Source of the DNA: Candidatus Sulfotelmatobacter sp.
GTDB taxonomy: Bacteria > Acidobacteriota > Terriglobia > Terriglobales > SbA1
DNA: 8,006 nucleotides
Assembly: GCA_030151135.1 (NCBI GenBank)
Contig: JASLEQ010000728.1
Location: forward strand, 1 to 8,006
Reading direction: 5' to 3'
Shown: positions 1 to 6,514 of the stretch, in pieces
Layout: every line of letters starts with the position of its first letter
Position numbering within the stretch: the first letter of the stretch is position 1
Notes under the pieces: model-generated
Database searches by the model: none
The model's input: the letters and a program-made list of their open reading frames with translations, nothing else
Told to the model about the DNA's origin: nothing
Program-made: the position numbers and the translations under genes

Positions 1-1149
1 GGCGGCCTGCGAAGGGCTGGCAACCGCCTTCGCATCACAGCTCAGCTGATTGCAGCGGCGGACGGCTGCCATCTCTGGTCGGAACGTTTCGATCGGGAGA
101 TGGCGGATGTATTTGCCATCCAGGACGAAATTGCCAGTGCCATCGCAAACGCGCTGCGGGTGAAGCTCAGCGGGAGAGTTCATTACACACCTCAGTTTCC
201 AGCTTACGAGGCAGTTCTTCGCGGACGTTACTACCGTCAGAAGCTCACGCAGGATGCTCACCGGAAGACGCAGGAATGCTTTGAGCAAGCCGCCTCGCTC
301 GATGCAGGATACGCGGCTCCGCATGCAGAGTTGGGTCTGAACTACCTGCTGTCCTCCACGAACGGTGCTTGCAGCTTGCGGGAGATGACCCCTCTGATTC
401 GTGCGGAAGCGATGAAGGCGCTGCAACTCGACCCATCGGAAACCAATCCGCATGCCCTACTCGGCGCTATCGCCGCGACGCATGATTACCACTGGGCTGA
501 CGCAGCCAGACATTTTGAGATAGCCATGTCGAGTCCATCGATTTCTGCCGAGACGCGCTGGGCCTATGGGAGCTTCTACCTCCAGCCGCTGGGCCGTTTT
601 CGCGAATCGGTCACAGAGATGCGACGCGCCGTCGACGAAGATCCGCTGAATGTTTCGTGGCGCTCGATCCTGGGGAGCCACTTGAATCTTTCACAAATGA
701 ATGATCAGGCCGAAGAGGAGGTGCTGAAGGCGTTGGAGATCGACGAGGATCATTGGCTGCCAAACTGTGTTCTCAGCCAAATCTACATGGCGACGGGAAA
801 GTTTGAAGAAGCGATGGTGGCGTCCGAAAAGGCGCACCGCGTCAATCCTCTGCACTCTATGCCGTGCGCGGTGTTGGCTGCGTCTCTCGTCCAGCTCGGC
901 AACCGGGACAGGGCCGCGGAGGTGCTACGTGAAATCGGGGACTCGCCCAAACCTGTATGGGGCAGAGTTGAGTATCACTTGTATCGGTCCGAAGTCGACG
1001 CTGCCGCAGATTGGTACGAGAAGATGATCGAGCAACGCGAGCCTTTCGCCGTCATCTATGCGGCATCTTCTCTCTGCAAGGATTTGCGCAGAAGCCCCCG
1101 CTGGCCTGCGCTCGCTCGCAAGATCAATCTTCCGATGGTACCGAGCTAA
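1..1149 (+). CDS. TolB-like/TPR repeat protein, 3' part (start outside window)
   Basis: The reading frame is open from base 1 and ends with TAA at 1147-1149, giving 382 visible residues. An ATG at 100 is in frame, but the 33 codons before it continue the same domain, so the true start lies upstream. Visible residues 1-59 (RAGNRLRITAQLI, then HLWSERFDRE and VFAIQDEIA) match the end of the TolB-like domain of bacterial adenylate-cyclase/kinase-type TPR proteins. From about residue 78 onward there are degenerate TPR helices, for example around AAPHAELGLNYL, ALQLDPSETNPHALLG and IYMATGKFEEAM. The tail (WYEKMIEQREPF...RWPALARKINLP) is typical of these proteins. In this family the missing N-terminus often carries a winged helix or a Ser/Thr kinase, but that cannot be seen here. 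The TolB/TPR part is probably an extracytoplasmic protein-interaction or sensor region. The gene converges on the leftward cluster. Confidence 0.88.
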   Translation, partial: GGLRRAGNRLRITAQLIAAADGCHLWSERFDREMADVFAIQDEIASAIANALRVKLSGRVHYTPQFPAYEAVLRGRYYRQKLTQDAHRKTQECFEQAASLDAGYAAPHAELGLNYLLSSTNGACSLREMTPLIRAEAMKALQLDPSETNPHALLGAIAATHDYHWADAARHFEIAMSSPSISAETRWAYGSFYLQPLGRFRESVTEMRRAVDEDPLNVSWRSILGSHLNLSQMNDQAEEEVLKALEIDEDHWLPNCVLSQIYMATGKFEEAMVASEKAHRVNPLHSMPCAVLAASLVQLGNRDRAAEVLREIGDSPKPVWGRVEYHLYRSEVDAAADWYEKMIEQREPFAVIYAASSLCKDLRRSPRWPALARKINLPMVPS

Positions 1150-1256
1150 AAGTTGCAAACGGTAGGCATCCGCCCCCTTTGTTACTTGCCCAAGGGCTTT
1201 CGGCTCCGGGATCGCTCAATCGATGTGGATCGCGTAGCCAGCGTACCCTTCCGCGC

Positions 1257-2435
1257 TCACTGTGTGTTAGGGGATGACAACTGGCGATAGCCAGATGGCA
1301 CCTGGAACGTTGAGGCCGGCACCGGATCGTGCGAGAAGTTGGATTTCTCCACCTTCGTCTGGAGTAGTGCCCCGCTCGCGGTCGTCCCGCCGTTGCCCGC
1401 CTGTTGGGCTTGCTCCTGCTGTTTCTGTTGTTGCTGCTGGGCGCGTTTCTTGCGGAACGCGCCGATCATCGAGGTGCCAATCGCCGAACTCAGACCTCGC
1501 GCCGAAGGTTGTGCGACACCGGCAGCGGCGGTATCGGTGGCGACCTGCTCGGTAGCGGAAGGCCCGTTATTCTGCTGCGGAGCCGTCGTGGCTGTGGGAG
1601 TCGTCGGCGCGTTGCCGGCAGGGGTGTTGCTGTCGCCGCCCACGCTGGTGACCTCAAGCACGTGCAGGCCGTTCAACTTCGCCGCCTCTTTCGCCATCTG
1701 CGCCATCGCGTCAGCGGCGCCGGGTTTGCCGGCGAGCGCCTGCCCCATGCCGGGGTTATCGCCGGAGTTGGCCTGAAAAAGCGCCGCATAGGCCGCCGCG
1801 TCCGCGCCTTCCGTCATCTTCTTCGCAAAGCGCGCGTCGAACTCCTGGATCTCCGCCACCTCCGGCGGTTCGGGTGCCACCCAGATGTCGCTGGTCACCA
1901 CGAAGTCCACAGTGCTCGGCTGGCCCGCAGGGGCATTCGGATCGGTGAGGTGCATGGTGAGGGTCAGAATCTTCTCCTCCGCATTTAAGCCGTTGATGAC
2001 CTTGGCTGCGCCGGTGTCCTTCACGGAGAAATCGAAGCTTGTCTGCAGGTTCGATTGCGGCTGGCCGTTCTTGCCCTGCCGCTGCGCCTGTCCGATCTGT
2101 TGCGCCCCCTGCTGCGCCTTCCGCCGCAGCTCGGTGAACGTCGCCACGGTGTAGGTTTTCTTTTCGTTATCGATGATGGTGATAGTTTCTTTATCGAGAT
2201 CGATGATCTGGGTCGAAAACTTGGAGACGACAACTTTCTGGTTCCCGTGCACCATCGTCGTAATGTTTTGCGGCTCAAACATCTTGGCGAAGCGTTTGCC
2301 GAGCAGCGGTGTGTTGCGCAGGCCGTCGACGAGCACGCCGCCGGTGATCTGGGTTGTGGATTGATAGCTGGCATCTCCAAACGCGAATGCGCTTGCCAGG
2401 AGAATGACTCCCATTGCTGCTTTGCGACTCACCAT
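1257..2435 (-). CDS. Secreted protein with Thr/Pro linker and Gln-rich segment, function unknown
   Basis: This gene encodes 392 residues from ATG at 2435 to TGA at 1259-1257. The frame stays open to an ATG at 2507, but I chose 2435 because AAGGAG sits 4 nt upstream and because this start puts a signal peptide first (MVSRKAAMGVILLASAFAFG, possible cleavage near residue 22). The mature N-terminal part reads like a periplasmic beta-rich domain (KVVVSKFSTQIIDLDKETITIID, then KKTYTVATFTELR). It recalls the DUF4412/LolA-like proteins that track a metal or lipid ligand, but I cannot confirm membership. Residues about 266-312 are a Thr/Pro/Ala/Gln linker. Residues 328-346 are a basic patch followed by a Gln run (RKKRAQQQQQKQQEQ). 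The C-terminus (NFSHDPVPASTFQVPSGYRQL) returns to the domain style. It is the last gene of the leftward cluster, 106 nt after its neighbour. Confidence 0.85.
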   Translation of the reverse strand: MVSRKAAMGVILLASAFAFGDASYQSTTQITGGVLVDGLRNTPLLGKRFAKMFEPQNITTMVHGNQKVVVSKFSTQIIDLDKETITIIDNEKKTYTVATFTELRRKAQQGAQQIGQAQRQGKNGQPQSNLQTSFDFSVKDTGAAKVINGLNAEEKILTLTMHLTDPNAPAGQPSTVDFVVTSDIWVAPEPPEVAEIQEFDARFAKKMTEGADAAAYAALFQANSGDNPGMGQALAGKPGAADAMAQMAKEAAKLNGLHVLEVTSVGGDSNTPAGNAPTTPTATTAPQQNNGPSATEQVATDTAAAGVAQPSARGLSSAIGTSMIGAFRKKRAQQQQQKQQEQAQQAGNGGTTASGALLQTKVEKSNFSHDPVPASTFQVPSGYRQLSSPNTQ

Positions 2436-2439
2436 GGTT

Positions 2440-2445
2440 CTCCTT
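2440..2445 (-). promoter_or_regulatory. Ribosome binding site deciding the 2435 start
   Basis: On the minus strand AAGGAG lies 4 nt before the ATG at 2435. No comparable site precedes the upstream in-frame ATG at 2507. Together with the signal peptide starting at 2435, this fixes the start of the secreted protein gene. Confidence 0.75.
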
Positions 2446-2541
2446 CGCCCGTTTTGGGGCTTATGAAATACAGCGCGTGTGACGTACGCCCTCGCGCTCT
2501 GATACACAATGCGTTGCGCCGCGTCATCTTCGATCCCAACG

Positions 2542-4104
2542 TCAGTCTTCCCGGATCAGCTCTACCCGCCGGTTGCGGGCGCGGCCGAAGAGAGTGTCGT
2601 TGGGCTCCTTGGGCTGGCCTGCTCCAAATCCGGCAGTGGTCAGCCGACCGGCATCGACGTGATAGCGGCTCACCAACTCTTGCTTCACAGCCGCGGCACG
2701 GCGCTCGGAGAGGTTTAAGTTATAGGCATCTCCGCCAACGTTGTCGGTATGTCCATTCACTCCGAGCTTCCAACTCGGATTGTCCTGCATCGCTTTGCTG
2801 ATCTCGGCGAGCACGGTTTGCGACTCTGGCTTCAACTTGTCGCTGCCGAAATCGAAGTAGATGCCGTACACATCGACCTTGCGCTCCTCGCGGAGTTTCT
2901 GTTCGATGGCAACATCCGTGCCCTTGTCATCTGGCGGCGCGGAGGCACTCGAGGACCCTTCAGGCTGCTCCTCTTTGTCATAGCGGATCTTAACGACCTG
3001 CAGCGCGTCTGTGGAGCCGAGCTTCCATGCCAGCATCAAGGCGTTCTGCGAATTGTCGAGGAGGTAGAAGTCGGCGTTTTCATCGTCGCTGTCACAGCTT
3101 GCGTGAATGGCGGGCAACTGGGTAGGCTGATCGTTCAACAGGACGGGAAATGCGTGCACACCGTCGCCCACTCGCTTGAGCGTGCATTGGGTTTTGCCGA
3201 ACTTGGCAACTTCCTGAAGGTCTTTGTTATTTGCCTGGTTGCCCGCGAGATTTCCCAGATTGCCGAGAATCCCGCCCAGCGCACCGCGTATGCCGCTGGC
3301 CTGGTAGATGAACGCGGATTGTCCAGAGGTCTTCAGCTCGGTAAGCACGGCTTGCGAAACGGTGATCGCGGTGGATCCGGGAAACGTTTCCGGAGCTTGC
3401 GCCCAGAAATTCTCCTGGTATTCATGGGCGCTGCGCATGTCCTCGGCGAGAACGGTGCGATGTGCGGAAATCGACTGTCCGGCAGAAGGCTGCCCTGAGG
3501 ATTGCTGTTGTCCATCGGGGACGTTGTCGGCGCGATAGCTGAGAGACACGCCCTTCTCCGAGATCGACTCGATCCGCTTCACCGACTCGAAGTCGCCGGT
3601 GGGCTGGCCGATCGCAGTGACGACAGTGAGCCCCGGTTTCAAGGGAACTGGCGCGTCGCCGGGACTTCCATTCGACCATTTTGGAAAGCTCAGGGCTGGC
3701 GTCTCAGAGTTCACCGCAGGAGCGATTCCCGCTTCACGCCGGTCTTTTTCGCTGACGCCCACTGCGCCGGCGAGAGCATCCAGATTGTTTGATTTATAAG
3801 CTTGCCGAATCTGGTCTGCTTTTTTCTTGGCGCGGTAGCCAACGTACAACGTTCCCGCACCGACGATAAGGAAAAGCAGCAGTACGACGGCGAGGCAGCC
3901 GAAAAGGATTTTCAGTCCCCCGCCTCCGCCCTGAGCAGGAGCAACTGCAACCGCCGGCGTCGCTGGACCCGAGGGTGCCCCAGCGGGCGAAGCGATTGGC
4001 TCCGGCGATGCGGTGGGATGTGCCGCTCGCAAGGTGGTTCCACAGGAAGTGCAAAACGCCGCACCATCGTCGTGTTCCGCGCCGCAATTTGTACAGAACG
4101 CCAT
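2542..4104 (-). CDS. Zinc-ribbon, single-TM protein with C-terminal OmpA-like peptidoglycan-binding domain
   Basis: This gene encodes 520 residues from ATG at 4104 (GGAGAGG just upstream) to TGA at 2544-2542. In order: a zinc ribbon with CxxC-x10-CxxC (Cys4, 7, 18, 21); a Pro/Ala/Gly-rich linker to residue 63; one hydrophobic helix at about 65-90; a middle region of about 300 residues with no recognised fold, including a Gly/Asn/Leu stretch at 271-292; and an OmpA-like domain at about 408-518. The OmpA consensus TD-x10-LS-x2-RA-x2-V is met exactly: T453-D454, L465-S466, R469-A470 and V473. D454 and R469 have the 15-residue spacing of the pair that binds diaminopimelate in OmpA. The likely role is attachment of a membrane protein to the cell wall. 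It starts 14 nt after the lipoprotein gene, so the two are co-transcribed. The basic cluster after the helix (RAKKK, 91-95) is odd for a periplasmic side. Confidence 0.93.
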   Translation of the reverse strand: MAFCTNCGAEHDDGAAFCTSCGTTLRAAHPTASPEPIASPAGAPSGPATPAVAVAPAQGGGGGLKILFGCLAVVLLLFLIVGAGTLYVGYRAKKKADQIRQAYKSNNLDALAGAVGVSEKDRREAGIAPAVNSETPALSFPKWSNGSPGDAPVPLKPGLTVVTAIGQPTGDFESVKRIESISEKGVSLSYRADNVPDGQQQSSGQPSAGQSISAHRTVLAEDMRSAHEYQENFWAQAPETFPGSTAITVSQAVLTELKTSGQSAFIYQASGIRGALGGILGNLGNLAGNQANNKDLQEVAKFGKTQCTLKRVGDGVHAFPVLLNDQPTQLPAIHASCDSDDENADFYLLDNSQNALMLAWKLGSTDALQVVKIRYDKEEQPEGSSSASAPPDDKGTDVAIEQKLREERKVDVYGIYFDFGSDKLKPESQTVLAEISKAMQDNPSWKLGVNGHTDNVGGDAYNLNLSERRAAAVKQELVSRYHVDAGRLTTAGFGAGQPKEPNDTLFGRARNRRVELIRED

Positions 4105-4118
4105 GATCCTCTCCAGTT

Positions 4119-5726
4119 CTAATTGCTGGTTGCGTCGCAGAGCTTCATTCCCGCCGGCGACACGCGGGTGAACTGCTTATTGAAGACTTCCTTGTTCACC
4201 GAACCGTAGTCATGTCCGAAAGCCTGGGCGCCCGCTCCGACCTTGGCGAGCAGATAAACATCGTTGCGCGAGCAGGGAGTGATGACGGAACTGCCGGTGT
4301 AACTCAAGCCGGAACTGGCAACGAACTCGAAAAAGGCTGCTGCGTTGGAAGTAGCGACGTTTTTAACGAAATCGCCGACGCTGAGCTTCTCGAGATCGGG
4401 CTTCATCTTTCGATACGTGGGAGAAAGAAGTAGCGGGACGGATGCGCGCTTCACCCAGCTGTCGACCCAGTCGGCGGCTTTGGTGAGATTGTCCATGGGG
4501 ATGAGAGGCAACAGATTGGTCAGTCCCAGGGAGAGCTCGATGCGAGGCACGGCCATGGCGATGACAACGCCGAACGGGGCGAGGGCCGAAATATTGTCGT
4601 CCGCCAAAATCTGGATGTCGCCCGTAACGTTGCCGTCGGAATCGATGGTTCCTGCATGAGCGTCAAAGTGCTGGCTGCCGCCGAAATTGATGCGGAAGGC
4701 ACCGTGGCTGTACTCTTTGCCTGCCGACAACGCGGGTTTGATGATCATCTCGGTGCTGATGTTCAAAGAAACCGGGAGACCGCCAAGGTATTCGGCCAGC
4801 GGAATGGATAAAGCGGCCGGCAACTTGACGCGAAACGATTCGCCCCCGCCCTCGGACTCGGCTTTGTCGGTCGCTATCTCCCAGGTGAAATTCATCACGC
4901 CATTGATCTTGCGGAATCCCGCCTGCAGCCGTTGCCCATTGGTTTGCTGCTCCACCATGACGTCGGAAGAGAAATCGAAATCGGAGATGTACCCTTCGCC
5001 CGTGATCTTGGCGACGAAACCGTTGATGTTCTTGGAGGCGACGACACTGATGTTGACTTTTCCACCATCGGGTTTGGCGGCAAAGGTCGTGTCCCAGCCT
5101 TGAACCTGCGCGTGCACTCCGTTCGCGACCAGGTTCTTGAACTTGTCGACGCCGCGGGACGTCTGGCGATCAATGTAATCTTTGGCGCGGTCATAGGCAC
5201 CGTGTTGCGGAATATCGTCCTGCGCGTACACCGTGCCCGGCCAGAGATTGGCCCACTGTTCCTGGAGAAAATTCTTTGGAGGGCTGTAGTCGGCTTGCAA
5301 GGTGCCGAAATGGATGGGAGCATCCACGTGAATTTGCCCATCTTTGACGATCTCCGGTATGGTCGCCTCCCGCGTCATGACCAGCACCAGCCCATTTTCT
5401 TCTGCTGTGGCAACGACGGTGCGGGCCGCCAGGTTCTGCATGATCAGCACGTCGCCGGATTGCAGCGAGGCCACGGTGGTGTTGGCGGCGTCGAACACCA
5501 GCGACATGCCATCACTGCTGATCCCTCTCACGGTTTTCTTGGTCTCCTCTTCGGTGATGGTGTGTACCTCGGGCTGGTAGGTGACCTTGGCGTAGCCACT
5601 CCCCTGAGAACTCCGGCCTTCCTCACTCTTCCCATCTTCGTTTTTCTTGCAGCCCGACAACATAAGTACGAGCGCGAGCACAAGACACGATTTCGGCGAC
5701 AGCCAGTTCGATCGAAGTTGCGACAC
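4119..5726 (-). CDS. Large lipoprotein of unrecognised family
   Basis: This gene encodes 535 residues from GTG at 5726 to TAG at 4121-4119. GTG is the first start codon that gives a sensible N-terminus, and GAGGG lies 4 nt before it. Residues 11-26 form a hydrophobic core ending in the lipobox L23-S24-G25-C26, so Cys26 should be lipidated after signal peptidase II cleavage. Lys follows the Cys, so there is no Asp inner-membrane retention signal and the outer membrane is the likely site. A charged, Ser/Gly-rich tether follows (about 27-45). The rest looks like mixed beta-rich structure, with alternating hydrophobic strands (for example NGFVAKITGEGYISDFDF and the region around PVSLNISTEMIIKPAL). 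Two Cys, 485 and 530, lie near the C-terminus and could form a disulfide. I recognise no domain or catalytic motif. The tight link to the OmpA-domain gene suggests a shared envelope function. Confidence 0.9.
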   Translation of the reverse strand: MSQLRSNWLSPKSCLVLALVLMLSGCKKNEDGKSEEGRSSQGSGYAKVTYQPEVHTITEEETKKTVRGISSDGMSLVFDAANTTVASLQSGDVLIMQNLAARTVVATAEENGLVLVMTREATIPEIVKDGQIHVDAPIHFGTLQADYSPPKNFLQEQWANLWPGTVYAQDDIPQHGAYDRAKDYIDRQTSRGVDKFKNLVANGVHAQVQGWDTTFAAKPDGGKVNISVVASKNINGFVAKITGEGYISDFDFSSDVMVEQQTNGQRLQAGFRKINGVMNFTWEIATDKAESEGGGESFRVKLPAALSIPLAEYLGGLPVSLNISTEMIIKPALSAGKEYSHGAFRINFGGSQHFDAHAGTIDSDGNVTGDIQILADDNISALAPFGVVIAMAVPRIELSLGLTNLLPLIPMDNLTKAADWVDSWVKRASVPLLLSPTYRKMKPDLEKLSVGDFVKNVATSNAAAFFEFVASSGLSYTGSSVITPCSRNDVYLLAKVGAGAQAFGHDYGSVNKEVFNKQFTRVSPAGMKLCDATSN

Positions 5727-5730
5727 TTCA

Positions 5731-5735
5731 CCCTC
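5731..5735 (-). promoter_or_regulatory. Ribosome binding site for the GTG start of the lipoprotein
   Basis: On the minus strand GAGGG lies 4 nt before the GTG at 5726. It supports the rare start codon, which is also the only start that leaves a full lipoprotein signal peptide in frame. Confidence 0.6.
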
Positions 5736-5833
5736 ACTTTCGGCTACAACTACCTTGAGTTTGCTTGCGGGTGCGGCTTACATCGTCGGTATAGAGAGGT
5801 TGCGGGGGTTTAGCCTGCAGGAAATGTCGACTA

Positions 5834-6313
5834 TTACTTGACCCCCGGATCGATCGAACGGGCTAGGACATTACCGTTGTCTCCCGAGACGTTGAGGACG
5901 ACTCGACTGGCCGCCGTGATTTGGGCGGTAGAAGGGTCTTGCGCCGGCATAGGCAGCGCCAGGAGTTTCTTGCCGTCGGAAATCTCGGTCAGCAGGAATC
6001 GCTCACCGGTGTGGGCGAACACCAGTTGCAGCCCCTGGTCTTTGGAGGCACTCCTCTTCACGTCGGCGATAACCGTTTGATAAGTCCGGCCTGCGCTGCG
6101 GAAGCTGATGATCTCGAGAATGTCTTTGCCGGGCACGGAGTTCAGCAGGGGTTGAATGGTGTAATTGCCAGCAGGAAAGTCCAACTGCCCTAAGGTGAAG
6201 CCAAAAGGGATTTGCACATTAAAGTTCTGGGGACGACTGGCTCGGGTCTGGGCAAGCGTGGAGACGGACAACAGCAGAGCGAGGAGGGTGGTTACGGCGA
6301 ATTGGCGCTTCAT
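5834..6313 (-). CDS. Small secreted protein, acidobacterial-type, function unknown
   Basis: This gene encodes 159 residues from ATG at 6313 to TAA at 5836-5834. The frame extends upstream to an ATG at 6373, but 6313 is preferred. AGGAG lies 8 nt before it, and it places a clean signal peptide at the N-terminus (MKRQFAVTTLLALLLSVSTLA, probable cleavage after Ala21). The mature part opens with NFNVQIPFGFTLGQLDFPAGNY and continues with short beta strands (VIADVKRS, LQLVFAHTGERFLLTEI, RVVLNVSG). This F-V-P-F-x-F...LPAGxY pattern is one I associate with short secreted hypothetical proteins that are abundant in Acidobacteriota. Their biochemical role is not known to me. There are no Cys residues and no catalytic motif. 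It is the first gene of the leftward cluster, divergent from the kinase gene, and is followed after 107 nt by the lipoprotein gene. Confidence 0.87.
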   Translation of the reverse strand: MKRQFAVTTLLALLLSVSTLAQTRASRPQNFNVQIPFGFTLGQLDFPAGNYTIQPLLNSVPGKDILEIISFRSAGRTYQTVIADVKRSASKDQGLQLVFAHTGERFLLTEISDGKKLLALPMPAQDPSTAQITAASRVVLNVSGDNGNVLARSIDPGVK

Positions 6314-6508
6314 GGGGGTCACTCCTGGGTGTGAGTTTTGCTTCCATGCTGCGCATCTTGCCTGCTGCCTCATACTTGTCCAATAGCCATTCCCTTAGCG
6401 TTTTCTTTCTTCTGTATTAGCGCCTAAGCCGCTCAAACTACTGCCGCTTATCGCAATTGTAAAAACTGGTATACAATCTGCACCCATTTTGGGGTCGGTG
6501 GTGGGTGG
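6314..6508. promoter_or_regulatory. Divergent promoter region between envelope cluster and kinase gene
   Basis: These 195 nt lie between two divergent starts and should hold both promoters. For the rightward gene, TATACA at 6470-6475 is a good -10 element. TTATCG at 6448-6453 is a weak -35 with a 16-nt spacer. For the leftward gene, TTTACA (complement of 6458-6463) is a good -35, followed after 17 nt by a weak -10, TAGTTT (complement of 6435-6440). The two overlap, which would make the genes compete or be co-regulated. The direct repeat TTAGCG occurs at 6395-6400 and 6417-6422, 22 bp apart. The second copy is part of an inverted repeat TTAG-CGC-CTAA (6417-6427). The promoter elements are matched by eye to the sigma-70 consensus only. 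Confidence 0.35.
6322..6326 (-). promoter_or_regulatory. Ribosome binding site deciding the 6313 start
   Basis: On the minus strand AGGAG lies 8 nt before the ATG at 6313. It favours this start over the upstream in-frame ATG at 6373, whose extra residues would bury the signal peptide. Confidence 0.7.
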
Positions 6509-6514
6509 GTGGGG
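6491..6514 (+). other. G-rich tract overlapping the start codon, possible G-quadruplex
   Basis: Four runs of three or more G occur at 6491-6494, 6503-6505, 6507-6509 and 6511-6514. The loops are 8, 1 and 1 nt, and the first loop itself contains two GG pairs. The probable GTG start (6509-6511) lies inside the tract. A quadruplex in the transcript here would hinder ribosome access. The first loop is slightly longer than the usual 7-nt limit, so folding is not certain. Confidence 0.4.

Noticed and set aside
1150..1256. Possible bidirectional terminator between the convergent genes (GCCC-AA-GGGC near 1189-1198, and GGATCGC at 1209 and 1227)
   Set aside because: The hairpin loop of 2 nt is too small, there is no adequate stem or T-run, and the repeat is short enough to be chance.
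2436..2507. N-terminal extension of the secreted protein to the ATG at 2507
   Set aside because: It would put 24 residues in front of the signal peptide and lacks a ribosome binding site, whereas AAGGAG precedes the ATG at 2435.
2055..3498. Two overlapping + strand open frames of about 248 codons each
   Set aside because: They lie opposite the OmpA-domain and secreted-protein genes, whose minus-strand translations contain the exact OmpA motif, a zinc ribbon and a signal peptide. The + frames show no domain and no credible start.
4932..5813. A long open frame of 293 codons on the + strand opposite the lipoprotein gene
   Set aside because: It lies antisense to a gene with a lipobox and a ribosome binding site. 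The translation is compositionally odd (runs such as GGDDTDVDF, HDQHQP) with no domain, as expected for a shadow frame in GC-rich DNA.
6314..6373. N-terminal extension of the small secreted protein to the ATG at 6373
   Set aside because: It would bury the signal peptide. AGGAG is placed 8 nt before the ATG at 6313.
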